Of a stretch of DNA of 64,000 nucleotides, positions 9,109-18,761 are shown piece after piece. The position numbers and the translations under genes are program-made. Source of the DNA: Clostridium rectalis (lineage in GTDB: Bacteria > Bacillota > Clostridia > Clostridiales > Clostridiaceae); the NCBI RefSeq assembly GCF_900626095.1, contig NZ_UYZZ01000001.1, forward strand, positions 62,001-126,000, given 5' to 3'. Under the pieces are notes generated by a model that saw only the letters and a program-made list of their open reading frames with translations, searched no databases and was not told the origin of the DNA. Positions within the stretch are counted from its first letter, which is position 1. The number at the start of each line of letters is the position of its first letter.

Positions 9109-12100
9109 ATGAGTTTAAGATTTATATATGGTAGATCAGGCAGTGGAAAGAGTTATTATTGCCTTCAAGATATAAAAAGAAGAATGGAAAGGGGATATAA
9201 AAATTCTCTTATACTTTTAGTTCCAGAGCAATTTTCATTTCAAAGTGAAAAAAATCTTTTACATCATGTAGGGGAGGAAGCCATATCTAGAGCTGAGGTG
9301 TTAAGTTTTAAAAGAATGGCTTATAAGGTTTTTAATGAAGTAGGTGGGATTACACATAAACATATGAATGATTCTGGTAAAAGTATGCTTTTATATAGAA
9401 TAATGGAAGAGTGTAGAAATGAATTTAAAATATATAGTAAAGCATCTAAAAGAGATGGATTTATTACTACTATATCAGATATTATTACAGAGTTTAAAAG
9501 GTATAATATTACGCCAGAAATTTTACAAAGTTCATCTAAATCTGTGGAGGAGGTTAATTTAAAGGGGAAATTAGAGGATATTTCACTTATATATTCACAG
9601 TTTGAAAAAAGTCTCCATGAAAAATATATAGACTCAGATGATGATTTAACTATCTTAAAAGATAAAATTGATAAATCACATTTATTTGATGATGCGGAAA
9701 TATGGATAGATGAATTTTTTGATTTTACACCCCAAGAGTATAGTATATTAGAAAAACTATTTTTAAAGGCTAAAAGAGTAAATATAACATTGAATACAGA
9801 TGGATTAAATAATGGGAGCAAATTTGATAATATAGATTTGTTTGCACCTATAAAAAGTACTGAAGAAAAAATTTTAAAAATAGTAGAGAAAAATAATATA
9901 AAATATGACAGACCTATAGCACTTCAATGTAGTCCATGCTATAGATTTAAACATAGCACAGAATTAAGTCATATGGAAAAAAATTTATTTTCTTTCCCAT
10001 ACAAAATATATAAGGGAAATACAAAGGATATATGTATTTTTAAGGCTCTAAATAAGTACACAGAAATAGAAAATACTGCAAAAGATATATTGGAGATGGT
10101 AAGGGAAAGACAAATGAGATTTAAAGATATTGCAGTCATTACAGGAGACTTAAATGGATATGAAAGTCTAGTTAAGGCTGTATTTAGTGAATATAATATA
10201 CCATACTTTATAGATAAAAAAATAGAGATTAATAGTAACCCACTTATAGTATTTATTTTATCTTCTGTAGAAATATTAGTTAAAAATTGGTCTTATGAAT
10301 CTGTATTTAGATATTTAAAAACAGGACTTACTAATATAAGTAGAGAGGAAATAGATATAATAGAAAATTATGTTTTAGAAAATGGAATAAGGGGTAATAA
10401 ATGGGATGAGGATAATATATGGCAGTATAAATTAAAGTATAGTTTCAACAATGAAGAAGAATTATCAGATGAGGAAAAAGATAGATTAAGTTATATAAAT
10501 GATATAAAAAATAGAATAGTTATTCCTCTTAACCAATTTCATGAAGAAATAAAGAATACAAATACAATAAAAAATATGTGTAGAGCTTTATATAGTTTTT
10601 TAAATAAAGTTAATATTCAAGAGAAAATACAGGTTTGGATAAACGATTTTATTAAAAAAGATAGGTTAGATAAGGTAAGTGAATATAATCAAATATGGAA
10701 TATAATAGTTGATATATTAGATCAAATGGTAGAGGTTATAGGTAATGAAAAGTTGGATTCAGAGGTATTTGGAAATATACTTAAAAGTGGATTTTCTGAA
10801 TATGAGCTTGGCCTTATTCCACCGTCTATAGACCAAGTGCTTGTTAGTAGTATAGATCGTCTCAGAAGTCATGACATATTAGGTCTTTATATTATTGGAG
10901 CAAATGATGGAATATTTCCAGGTGCTATTAATGATGAAGGCATTTTAACGGATATGGAAAGAGATATATTGAGACTAAAGGGGGTAGAAATAGCTAAGGA
11001 TACAAAAAGTAAGGCTTTTGAAGATCAATTTTTAACATATATAACTTTAACAATTATGCAAAAGTATTTACATATAAGTTATCCTATAGCAGATTATGAA
11101 GGAAAAAGTATGAGACCTTCTATAATGGTCTCAAGGATTAAGAAAATATTTCCAAATATTTGTGAGAAAAGTAATTTAATAAATAGGAATACACAAGAAG
11201 AAGAATTAATGAATGTGACAGCACCTTTAGCAACATTTAATGAACTTGTATCTAATCTAAGAAGGACTGCAGATGGTGAAGTTGATATAAGTCCTATATG
11301 GCTTCAGGTATATAACTGGTATATGAGAAAAGATAACTGGAGAGAAAAACTCAATACAATTCTTAAGGGTTTTTATTATAATAATGAAGCGGAAGTAATA
11401 GATACTAAAAAGATACGAAATCTTTATGGTAAACAAATGAATGTTAGTGTATCAAGGCTTGAAAAATATGCTCAATGTCCTTTTGCATTCTTTGTAAAAT
11501 ATGGTCTTAAAGCTAAAGAAAGAAAAGTTTATAAATTAAGTTCTCCGGACATAGGCAGTTTTATGCATGAAGTTATAGAAAAATTTTCAAAGGGGTTAAG
11601 AGATAAAAATATTTCATGGCAGGAAGTAGATAAAGGTTTATGTGAAACAATTGTATGCAACATAGTAGATGAAAAAGTTATAAATACACCGGGAACTATT
11701 CTTAATAGCTCACAAAGATATAAACACATGACAGATGGAATAAAAAGAGTACTAACAAGGGCCATTTTTATAATTTCTAAGCAAATTAATAGAGGGGAAT
11801 TTAAACCATCATCTTATGAATTATCCTTTGGGTTTAATGGAGATTTTCCATCTATATCTGTAAAATTACATTCTGGAGAGATAGTAAATTTAATAGGAAA
11901 GGTTGACAGACTTGATCAGTTTAAGGATGACAAAGGAATATATATAAGAATAATAGATTACAAATCTTCAAATAAAGAATTAAAGTTGTCAGATGTCTAT
12001 TATGGATTACAAATACAACTTTTAGTATATTTAGATGCATTATTAACAGAAATACAAGAAAAATATGATGTTTTGGCATTACCTGCTGGAATGCTTTATT

Positions 12101-12573
12101 TTAAAATTGATGATCCAATTATACAAACAAAAGATGAAATAAGTAGAGATGAGGTAGAAAAAAAATTATTAAAAGAACTGAAAATGAAAGGGCTCCTTTT
12201 AGAAGATATAGATGTGATAAAAGCAATGGATAGGGAAATAAAAGGTTTTTCAGATATTATTCCTGTAAGAATAAATAAAGATGAAACTTTTTCAAAAAAT
12301 TCTTCAATAGTTACATTGGAACAATTTAATATTTTAAGGAAGTATGTAAGATTTACTATATCTAATTTATGTGAAGAAATGCTTGAAGGAAATATAGGAA
12401 TTAAACCTTATAAAAAGAAGGATAACACAGTGCCATGTAAATTTTGTGAGTATTCAACTATATGTCAATTTGATACTTCAATTAGTGGGAACTCATATAG
12501 AACTATAAGTGAAAAAAGTGATGAAGAAGTATGGGCAATTATGAAAAAGGCTGTGGATAGTAATAAAAATTAG
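9109..12573 (+). CDS. addB: ATP-dependent helicase/nuclease subunit B
   Basis: About 1154 residues, the normal length of clostridial AddB (RexB). With AddA it forms the RecBCD-like machine that resects double-strand DNA ends and recognises Chi. The N-terminus has a Walker A motif (GRSGSGKS). The C-terminal nuclease has IDYKSS followed by a GLQIQLLVYLDAL segment. The iron-sulfur cysteines of the family are present: one in AQCPFAFF (about residue 789) and three in CKFCEYSTIC (about 1109-1118). The ATG at 9109 follows GGTAGGTGA; the upstream GTG at 9100 lies inside that ribosome site. The gene is not next to addA, which is at 55273; instead a different UvrD-like helicase follows. Confidence 0.95.
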   Translation: MSLRFIYGRSGSGKSYYCLQDIKRRMERGYKNSLILLVPEQFSFQSEKNLLHHVGEEAISRAEVLSFKRMAYKVFNEVGGITHKHMNDSGKSMLLYRIMEECRNEFKIYSKASKRDGFITTISDIITEFKRYNITPEILQSSSKSVEEVNLKGKLEDISLIYSQFEKSLHEKYIDSDDDLTILKDKIDKSHLFDDAEIWIDEFFDFTPQEYSILEKLFLKAKRVNITLNTDGLNNGSKFDNIDLFAPIKSTEEKILKIVEKNNIKYDRPIALQCSPCYRFKHSTELSHMEKNLFSFPYKIYKGNTKDICIFKALNKYTEIENTAKDILEMVRERQMRFKDIAVITGDLNGYESLVKAVFSEYNIPYFIDKKIEINSNPLIVFILSSVEILVKNWSYESVFRYLKTGLTNISREEIDIIENYVLENGIRGNKWDEDNIWQYKLKYSFNNEEELSDEEKDRLSYINDIKNRIVIPLNQFHEEIKNTNTIKNMCRALYSFLNKVNIQEKIQVWINDFIKKDRLDKVSEYNQIWNIIVDILDQMVEVIGNEKLDSEVFGNILKSGFSEYELGLIPPSIDQVLVSSIDRLRSHDILGLYIIGANDGIFPGAINDEGILTDMERDILRLKGVEIAKDTKSKAFEDQFLTYITLTIMQKYLHISYPIADYEGKSMRPSIMVSRIKKIFPNICEKSNLINRNTQEEELMNVTAPLATFNELVSNLRRTADGEVDISPIWLQVYNWYMRKDNWREKLNTILKGFYYNNEAEVIDTKKIRNLYGKQMNVSVSRLEKYAQCPFAFFVKYGLKAKERKVYKLSSPDIGSFMHEVIEKFSKGLRDKNISWQEVDKGLCETIVCNIVDEKVINTPGTILNSSQRYKHMTDGIKRVLTRAIFIISKQINRGEFKPSSYELSFGFNGDFPSISVKLHSGEIVNLIGKVDRLDQFKDDKGIYIRIIDYKSSNKELKLSDVYYGLQIQLLVYLDALLTEIQEKYDVLALPAGMLYFKIDDPIIQTKDEISRDEVEKKLLKELKMKGLLLEDIDVIKAMDREIKGFSDIIPVRINKDETFSKNSSIVTLEQFNILRKYVRFTISNLCEEMLEGNIGIKPYKKKDNTVPCKFCEYSTICQFDTSISGNSYRTISEKSDEEVWAIMKKAVDSNKN

Positions 12574-12597
12574 ATAGTTAGATAGGAGGTGACCAAT

Positions 12598-14730
12598 ATA
12601 AATAATGAAGAATTCTTATATTATTTAAAAGATAAGTGTAATATTAATTTAACTAAAGAGCAACAAAATGTAGTATTTAATATAGAGGGTCCTATGGCAG
12701 TAATTGCTGTACCAGGTGCAGGGAAAACTGTTACTCTTATTTCAAGGACGGCTAATCTTATTTTAAATGAAGGTGTAAATCCAAGGAAAATACTTGCGGT
12801 AAGTTTTAGTAGAGCTTCGGCCATAGATATGAAGGATAGATTTAATAAATATTTTTCCAAGATTATAAAAGAAAAAGTTATATTTTCTACTATTCATAGT
12901 TTTGCCTATGGGGTTCTTAGAAATTACTCAAAAAAAGAAAGAATTAATTATACAATTATTGAGGATAAGAGTATTTCATTAAATAAAAACCATATAATTA
13001 GAAGTTTGTATAAAAAATATAACAACGAATATATTACTGAGGATAAATTGGAAGAGTTGACAAGTTTTATAGGATATTTAAAAAATATAATGGTAAATAT
13101 AAAAGATATAGAAAACTATAGGGAAAGATTTCCGGTACCTAATTTTGAAGGAATATATAAAGAGTATGAGCTTATTAAAAATACAAATAATTTAGTTGAT
13201 TATGATGATATGCTTGTTAAATGTTATAATATCTTAAAGTATGACAAAAATTCTTTAAATTATTATAGAAATTTATTCGATTATATAGAGGTAGATGAGA
13301 GTCAGGATACTAGTAAAATACAACATGAAATAATAAAACTTATTTCTTCTCCTAAATTTAATGTATGCATAGTGGGTGATGATGATCAAAGTATTTACTC
13401 ATGGCGGGGTGCATTTAGCGAAAGTCTTTTAAATTTTAAGAAAGAATATCATGAGGAAGGTAAAATTTTATTTATGCAAAAAAACTTTAGAAGCACTCAA
13501 AATATAGTACAAGCAGCTAATGTTTTTATTAAACATAATAAAAAAAGATACAAAAAAGAACTATGTACAGATAATAAAAAGGGAGATAATATTAGATTTG
13601 TTAATGTATTAGATGAAAATAAGCAAATAGATTTTATAATTGATAGTTTAAAGGCACAGAGTAATTTAAGTAGTAGTGCAGTGCTATTTAGAAATAATCT
13701 ATCATCTGTTTTATTAATTCATAGGTTAATAAAGGAACAAATTTCTTTTTATATAAAGGATTCTGTATCTGTTTTTTTTGGAAGTTGGGTTTTAAAGGAT
13801 ATTTTAAATTTTTGTGATCTAGCTTGTAATTTAAAAAATCTACAAGCTTTTAAAAGTATATTTTATAAAATGAGAAGCTTTATAAAAAGAGAAGATTTAG
13901 ATAAAATAGGCAAGAATATTGAGTCTAGCGTTTTTGCTGAACTTTATAATAGATCTGAGTTTTTAAATATAAGTTATAGGTTAAAGAGATTTGAAGAAAA
14001 ATTTATTAAACTTGGGACACTAAAACCTTGTAATGTAGTAGAGTATATAGAAAATGAATTGAACTATAAAGAATATATAAAAGATTATTGCAAAAAATTT
14101 AATTATAATATTGATAACATAGAAAATATTTTGTATATAATTCATGAGCTTATAAAAAATTTAGATAGTGTATGTGATATAGTACATGAAATAGAGTATA
14201 TAAAGCATAAAGTAGAACAGGCTAATTTTAAAGCTTCAAAAAATTGTCTAATGTTAAGTACTATACATAGTTCTAAAGGGCTTGAGTTTAATAATGTATA
14301 TATGATAGATTTAGTAGAAAAAATTTTACCAAGTCCAGAGAGTATGGAAAAATTAAGAGATGGTGATTTTTCTGCTTTAGAAGAAGAGACTAGATTAATG
14401 TATGTAGGTATTACTAGGGCTAAAAGGAATCTTTATTTGATAAGTCCTAAAAGTATTAATAATAAAAATTATAATGTTTCAAAATTTGTTGTAAGATTAA
14501 AGAACACAGTGGATTCATTAGCTAATTATAAGGAGAAAGATTTAGAAAAAAACTCCATATATATTAATCTTAAAAAGGGACTTATAATAAATCATTCAGT
14601 TTTTGGAGTAGGTAAAGTTAAAGAACAAAATAAAGATATAATAACTATAGATTTTAGAGATAAAGGGGAGAAGAAATTGTCTCTTAAAATATGTGAAAAA
14701 AATAAATTTATTTCTTTAGAAAGTAATTAA
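12598..14730 (+). CDS. UvrD/PcrA-like superfamily 1 DNA helicase (possible ATA start)
   Basis: About 710 residues with all SF1A motifs: Walker A VPGAGKTVT, DEXX box VDESQD, VGDDDQSIYSWRG, KNFRST, TIHSSKGLEF and YVGITRAKRNL. The C-terminus carries a small beta-rich domain (NHSVFGVGKVKEQNKD...), like the PcrA/UvrD Tudor domain that contacts RNA polymerase. It is shorter and more divergent than housekeeping PcrA and has no nuclease domain. It follows addB by about 25 bases, so both are probably cotranscribed. Start choice is hard: the in-frame GTG at 12589 lies inside the strong ribosome site GGAGGTGA. The best-spaced in-frame codon is ATA at 12598, a rare initiator. No in-frame ATG or TTG lies nearby. 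Confidence 0.88.
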   Translation: MNNEEFLYYLKDKCNINLTKEQQNVVFNIEGPMAVIAVPGAGKTVTLISRTANLILNEGVNPRKILAVSFSRASAIDMKDRFNKYFSKIIKEKVIFSTIHSFAYGVLRNYSKKERINYTIIEDKSISLNKNHIIRSLYKKYNNEYITEDKLEELTSFIGYLKNIMVNIKDIENYRERFPVPNFEGIYKEYELIKNTNNLVDYDDMLVKCYNILKYDKNSLNYYRNLFDYIEVDESQDTSKIQHEIIKLISSPKFNVCIVGDDDQSIYSWRGAFSESLLNFKKEYHEEGKILFMQKNFRSTQNIVQAANVFIKHNKKRYKKELCTDNKKGDNIRFVNVLDENKQIDFIIDSLKAQSNLSSSAVLFRNNLSSVLLIHRLIKEQISFYIKDSVSVFFGSWVLKDILNFCDLACNLKNLQAFKSIFYKMRSFIKREDLDKIGKNIESSVFAELYNRSEFLNISYRLKRFEEKFIKLGTLKPCNVVEYIENELNYKEYIKDYCKKFNYNIDNIENILYIIHELIKNLDSVCDIVHEIEYIKHKVEQANFKASKNCLMLSTIHSSKGLEFNNVYMIDLVEKILPSPESMEKLRDGDFSALEEETRLMYVGITRAKRNLYLISPKSINNKNYNVSKFVVRLKNTVDSLANYKEKDLEKNSIYINLKKGLIINHSVFGVGKVKEQNKDIITIDFRDKGEKKLSLKICEKNKFISLESN

Positions 14731-14737
14731 TGAAAAT

Positions 14738-14779
14738 AAAAAAGCATAAGGTAATATTATAATAACCTTATGCTTTTTT
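14738..14779. terminator. Bidirectional intrinsic terminator
   Basis: AAAAAAGCATAAGGT and ACCTTATGCTTTTTT form a long hairpin with A and T runs on its two sides, so it can stop transcription from both the helicase gene and the convergent TIM-barrel gene. Confidence 0.9.
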
Positions 14780-14780
14780 A

Positions 14781-15581
14781 TTATAAAAACTTAAATTCTT
14801 TTAATTTTTTAAGAGATTCTACTGCATTTTCTCTAGGTCTAACTTCTATAATATATATAATATCTTTGTTAGCTAGTAAATTAAAATATTTTTTAAAATC
14901 TATATTACCTGTACCAGGAATTTGATGATCACTTACTCCGTTATTATCATGAATGTGACAGGTTTTAATTCTATCTATATTTTTTATGAAAAACTCTACT
15001 TCATTATATTTATTTAAATATGAATGTCCAATGTCCCAAGTAAGGTATAAATTTTCTTCTTTTATTAAATCATTTAAGATTTCTTGAACCAATTTTTTAG
15101 GAAATCTTCCGGAGTTTTCAACGCAAATCATTATTTTATCCTGTGCATAATTTACTAAATCCTTAAGAGTATTTTTTAAAATGGAATAATAGTTATTATA
15201 ATAGAATTCATCCATATAGCTTTTCCTAGTAACTAAGGTAAAGCAGACAGCACTTCCTATATGCATTGTCATTCTAGTAGCTCCAATTTCTATGCCAAAG
15301 TCTATGACTTCTTTTAATCTTTTAATACCAGCATTTCTTAAAGTATCATGGAGCTGTAAAAGAGAGATATCCTCAGGAGCATGCATAGTTATATTAATTC
15401 CATTTTTATAAGCATAATTTTTAATATCTTCTCTTTGGAGTTTGGTAAAATTCTCTGGAAAATAAATTGGAACATTTAAGTTTAGCTCTACTGCATTCAT
15501 ACCATTTTTTTTAGCAAAATCTATAGTTTCATAGATGTTATTTTCACCTATAGAAGCAGCATACCCTATTTTTTTTATCAA
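14781..15581 (-). CDS. Sugar-phosphate isomerase/epimerase-like TIM-barrel protein
   Basis: About 266 residues of the xylose-isomerase-like TIM barrel family (AP-endonuclease 2 superfamily). Metal-ligand segments are visible: MTMHIG, CVENSGRFP, LTWDIGHSYLN, TCHIHDNNGVSDHQIPGTGNIDF and IIEVRP. These give the Glu/Asp/His set seen in such isomerases and in endonuclease IV. The substrate cannot be told from sequence. The start is the TTG at 15581, seven bases after AGAGGTG; the upstream GTG at 15608 has no good ribosome site. It lies downstream of serA in the same direction, but a terminator-like hairpin intervenes, so a link to serine synthesis is uncertain. Confidence 0.85.
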   Translation of the reverse strand: MIKKIGYAASIGENNIYETIDFAKKNGMNAVELNLNVPIYFPENFTKLQREDIKNYAYKNGINITMHAPEDISLLQLHDTLRNAGIKRLKEVIDFGIEIGATRMTMHIGSAVCFTLVTRKSYMDEFYYNNYYSILKNTLKDLVNYAQDKIMICVENSGRFPKKLVQEILNDLIKEENLYLTWDIGHSYLNKYNEVEFFIKNIDRIKTCHIHDNNGVSDHQIPGTGNIDFKKYFNLLANKDIIYIIEVRPRENAVESLKKLKEFKFL

Positions 15582-15619
15582 TGTTAAACACCTCTTTGAT
15601 TTATACACTCATTTTAATA

Positions 15620-15660
15620 AGAAACACTGCCTATTATCTTAAAAAAAGATGTAGGCAATG
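15620..15660 (-). terminator. Probable terminator after serA
   Basis: On the minus strand CATTGCCTA pairs with TAGGCAGTG (one G-T wobble), followed by TTTCTT. The loop is long, so read-through into the next gene is possible. Confidence 0.5.
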
Positions 15661-15683
15661 GTTTTTGGATTTTAAAGTTAATA

Positions 15684-17282
15684 TTATAGCTCTATAACTT
15701 TAGCCCAAATTATATTATCTATTTCTATAAAATTATCAAGAGCTTTTTTAGAAATTTTATCATCTATATTTAATATCATTAAGGCTTTATCACCTTTTAA
15801 CTTTCTGCCAACTTGCATAGTAGCTACATTTACATTTTCATTTCCAATAAATGTTCCTACTTGCCCGATCACACCAGGTACATCTTTATTTTGTAAAAAT
15901 AACATATAACTTGTAGGATTTACATCAACTTCATAACCAATAATTTCTACTATTTTACCTTCTCCTTTAGTTGAAATTGTTCCACTTATGGTAAATATTT
16001 TTCCATTATTGTTAGTTATTTTTATGGTAATTAAGTTTGAAAAACTATTAAAATGTTCACAAATATTTTTACTGTTTATACCAATACCGCTTTCTTTAGC
16101 TTTAAACTTAGCATTAATATAATTTATTCTGTCTGCCATTACAGGCTCTAAAAGACCTTTTATGAAGGCAATAGTAACCATTTTAGTATCTTGATAAGCA
16201 ATTTCTCCCCAATAGGTTATGTCCACTAATTTTACTGCATCTTTATTTAATTGATAGTATACTTTACCCAATCTTTCAGCTAAATCTATATATGGTTTTA
16301 TTTCTTTTAATTCATCTCTATGAATAGTAGGAAGGTTAACAGCATTTGGAACAATATCTCCATTTATACCATTTAATACTTGCTGTGCAATGGTAATTCC
16401 CACATTTTGTTGAGCTTCCACAGTAGTGGCTCCGATATGAGGAGTTACTACCACATTTTTAAACTCATATAATTTTGCACTATATCTAGGTTCTTTTTCA
16501 TGAACATCAATACCAACACTAGCTATCTTCCCACTTCTAAGACCTTTATATAAAGCATCTTCTACCATGAGTTTTCCTCTTGCAGCGTTAACTATTCTAA
16601 CATCATCTTTCATAAGATTTACTTCTTTGTCATCTATCATTCCTATAGTCTCATCTGTTCTTGGAGTGTGTATAGTAATATAATCTGATTCCTTTAATAA
16701 GGCTTCTAAACTTTGTTTTTTTTCTACATTATATCTTTCAAATCTTTCATCTGAAATATATGGGTCATAGGCTATAACTTTCATACCGAAGGCATTCATT
16801 CTTGTAGCTACTAAAGCTCCTATCCTACCAAGACCAATAATACCTAATGTTTTATTAAAGAGTTCATTCCCCATAAAGCTATCTCTGTCCCAATTACCTT
16901 CTTTTAAAAATTTATCAGCAGAAACTATATTTCTTCCTTGAGCCAATAAAAGCCCTATAGTAAGTTCACAGGCTGAGATACTATTACTGTCAGGTGTATT
17001 TGCTACTATAATACCTCTCTTAGTAGCTTCAGGTATATCTATATTATCCACTCCGTTACCTGCTCTACCAACAACTTTTAATTTTTTAGCTTTATCCATA
17101 AGCTCACTATTAATTTTGGTGTCACTTCTTATAATTAGTCCATCATATTCTCCAATTATATTTAAAAGATCCTCTTTTTGTATTCCTATTTTTACATCTA
17201 CTTGAAGATTTGGCTCTTTTCTTAAAAGTTCTATCCCTAAGTCATCTATTTTATCAACTATTAATACTTTTTTTAATTCCAT
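15684..17282 (-). CDS. serA: D-3-phosphoglycerate dehydrogenase
   Basis: About 532 residues, the long form of SerA. It oxidises 3-phosphoglycerate to 3-phosphohydroxypyruvate, the first step of serine synthesis. The NAD-binding motif is GLGRIGALVATR, with catalytic Arg in VNAARGK, Glu in DVHEKEP and His in VTPHIGATT. After the catalytic domains come the intervening domain and a C-terminal ACT domain (about 455-530, with QNKDVPGVIGQVGTFIG), the usual site of serine feedback. The ATG at 17282 follows TTGGAGGT; the in-frame TTG at 17297 overlaps that site. It lies 26 bases after the aminotransferase gene, under the same serine T-box. Confidence 0.96.
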   Translation of the reverse strand: MELKKVLIVDKIDDLGIELLRKEPNLQVDVKIGIQKEDLLNIIGEYDGLIIRSDTKINSELMDKAKKLKVVGRAGNGVDNIDIPEATKRGIIVANTPDSNSISACELTIGLLLAQGRNIVSADKFLKEGNWDRDSFMGNELFNKTLGIIGLGRIGALVATRMNAFGMKVIAYDPYISDERFERYNVEKKQSLEALLKESDYITIHTPRTDETIGMIDDKEVNLMKDDVRIVNAARGKLMVEDALYKGLRSGKIASVGIDVHEKEPRYSAKLYEFKNVVVTPHIGATTVEAQQNVGITIAQQVLNGINGDIVPNAVNLPTIHRDELKEIKPYIDLAERLGKVYYQLNKDAVKLVDITYWGEIAYQDTKMVTIAFIKGLLEPVMADRINYINAKFKAKESGIGINSKNICEHFNSFSNLITIKITNNNGKIFTISGTISTKGEGKIVEIIGYEVDVNPTSYMLFLQNKDVPGVIGQVGTFIGNENVNVATMQVGRKLKGDKALMILNIDDKISKKALDNFIEIDNIIWAKVIEL

Positions 17283-17308
17283 ATATATTACCTCCAATTA
17301 TTTTTTAG

Positions 17309-18382
17309 TTATATTAAGTTTTTTAAAGCAAATAATGTTTTATCTATCATTTTTTCGTTTACGCAACCCATATGACCTATTCGAATCATTTTACCTTTAT
17401 AAGAGCCTTGACCACCGGCAATTACGATGTTAAATTCTTTTTCCATTTTATTTTTAATATAAGTTGCTTTTCCTGGTTCATCAAAACTTATTGCTGTAAT
17501 TGTATTTGAGAGGGCGTTTTTATTTGTATAGATTTTTAGACCCATTTTAATTACTTCGTCTCTAAGTTTATTAGCTAAAAATTCATGTCTTTTATACACA
17601 TTATATAATCCTTCTTCTTGAATAATTTTTAAAGCTTCATTTGTGGCAGCTATAAGAGAAACTGCTGGTGTATATGGATTTTGAGGCTTTTCTTTTTCTA
17701 AGGTTTCTTTAGCTTTTATAAAGTCAAAATAAAACTTAGGGATATTAGATTTTTTACAAAACTCAAAAGCTTTATCACTGATTCCTATAAAGGTAAGGCC
17801 AGGAGGACTCATTAAAGCCTTTTGAGAGGCTGTAATTAGGATGTCTATATTCCAATCATCCATTTTTATCTCTATACCTCCTAGGGAACTTACAGCATCT
17901 ACTATAAAAAGTTTATTTTTATTCTTTAAATATAAACCTATTTCTTTTATTGGATTTACAGCTCCAGTTGAAGTTTCATTATGAGTAAGTATAACTGCTT
18001 TATGGTCATCTTTAATTGAATTTTTGATTTCATCTAAAGTAACGGCATTTCCCCAAGAAATTTTTATTTCATCTACATCTAATCCATAAATACGAGCAAT
18101 TTTTATAAATCTATCACCAAAATCACCAATAGATATGGCTAGAATTTTATCTCCTGTTGAAAAAGTATTAATAATAGATGCTTCAAGGCCACCAGTACCA
18201 GCTGCTGGGAAGGTAAGTACTGTATTTTTAGTTTGAAACACATATTTTAATCTTTCGTTAAGTTCTGAAAATAAAAAACTATACTCTTCTGTTCTGTGAT
18301 GAAGTATATTTTCGCTTAGTTTATCTAAAACTCTTTTAGGAATATTTGTAGGACCTGGAGTCATTAATAATTTTTCAAACAC
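17309..18382 (-). CDS. PLP-dependent aminotransferase of the alanine-glyoxylate/SerC-substitute type
   Basis: A 357-residue class V aminotransferase. The N-terminus has MTPGPTNIP, typical of alanine-glyoxylate and serine-pyruvate aminotransferases. The PLP aspartate is in VDAVSSLGG, and the Schiff-base lysine is in TASQKALMSPPG. It is cotranscribed with serA behind a serine-specifier T-box, so the likely role is transamination of 3-phosphohydroxypyruvate to phosphoserine in place of a canonical SerC. Family members annotated as septum-site or serine-pyruvate enzymes are known to do this in some bacteria and archaea; here it is inferred from context. The GTG at 18382 is seven bases after AGAGGTGA. 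Confidence 0.9.
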   Translation of the reverse strand: MFEKLLMTPGPTNIPKRVLDKLSENILHHRTEEYSFLFSELNERLKYVFQTKNTVLTFPAAGTGGLEASIINTFSTGDKILAISIGDFGDRFIKIARIYGLDVDEIKISWGNAVTLDEIKNSIKDDHKAVILTHNETSTGAVNPIKEIGLYLKNKNKLFIVDAVSSLGGIEIKMDDWNIDILITASQKALMSPPGLTFIGISDKAFEFCKKSNIPKFYFDFIKAKETLEKEKPQNPYTPAVSLIAATNEALKIIQEEGLYNVYKRHEFLANKLRDEVIKMGLKIYTNKNALSNTITAISFDEPGKATYIKNKMEKEFNIVIAGGQGSYKGKMIRIGHMGCVNEKMIDKTLFALKNLI

Positions 18383-18497
18383 AATAATTCACCTCTATAT
18401 TATTAAGTTAATATTTGTCATAATCTTTCATGAATAATTATAAAATTTTATTGAATATTATATGCATAATAATTTCAAAAGTTAATTAAAATAAAAA

Positions 18498-18720
18498 ACT
18501 TCGTCCTTAGCTTAAGCTAAGGACGAAGTATATTTCTACGCGGTACCACCTTATTTTACTGTTTGCAAACAGCCTCTAGCTTTTAACGGAATCTATCCGG
18601 TATAGGTTGTTACCCCTATACAGCTCATGGTCGGATTCAACAAACTTTATTACCGATTTACACCAAGTATCGGCTCTCTTTAAATAAAGCGAAGTTTACT
18701 AATACCATTCATAGCATTGA
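18498..18720 (-). promoter_or_regulatory. T-box riboswitch (serine) of the serine biosynthesis operon
   Basis: Read on the minus strand, the leader holds the T-box AAGGTGGTACCGCG (about 18539-18552 on the plus strand). A terminator then follows: ACTTCGTCCTTAGC pairs with GCTAAGGACGAAGT (18498-18529), then TTTTTT. The specifier context GAA-TCC gives a TCC serine codon (plus-strand GGA at 18633-18635), in the same relative context as the TAC in the tyrS leader. The regulated genes (aminotransferase, serA) make serine, which agrees with the codon. Confidence 0.92.
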
Positions 18721-18732
18721 AATTTGTCTTTA

Positions 18733-18761
18733 ATTATAAGTGAATATAAACAATAATGCAA
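18733..18761 (-). promoter_or_regulatory. Sigma-A promoter of the serine T-box leader
   Basis: On the minus strand TTGCAT (plus 18756-18761) and TATAAT (plus 18733-18738) are 17 bases apart, immediately upstream of the T-box leader. Confidence 0.75.

Noticed and set aside
12598-14730. A defence system such as Gabija (UvrD-like helicase next to a nuclease subunit)
   Set aside because: The helicase lies next to addB, a housekeeping repair gene, and no GajA-type OLD nuclease, toxin or restriction gene is nearby.
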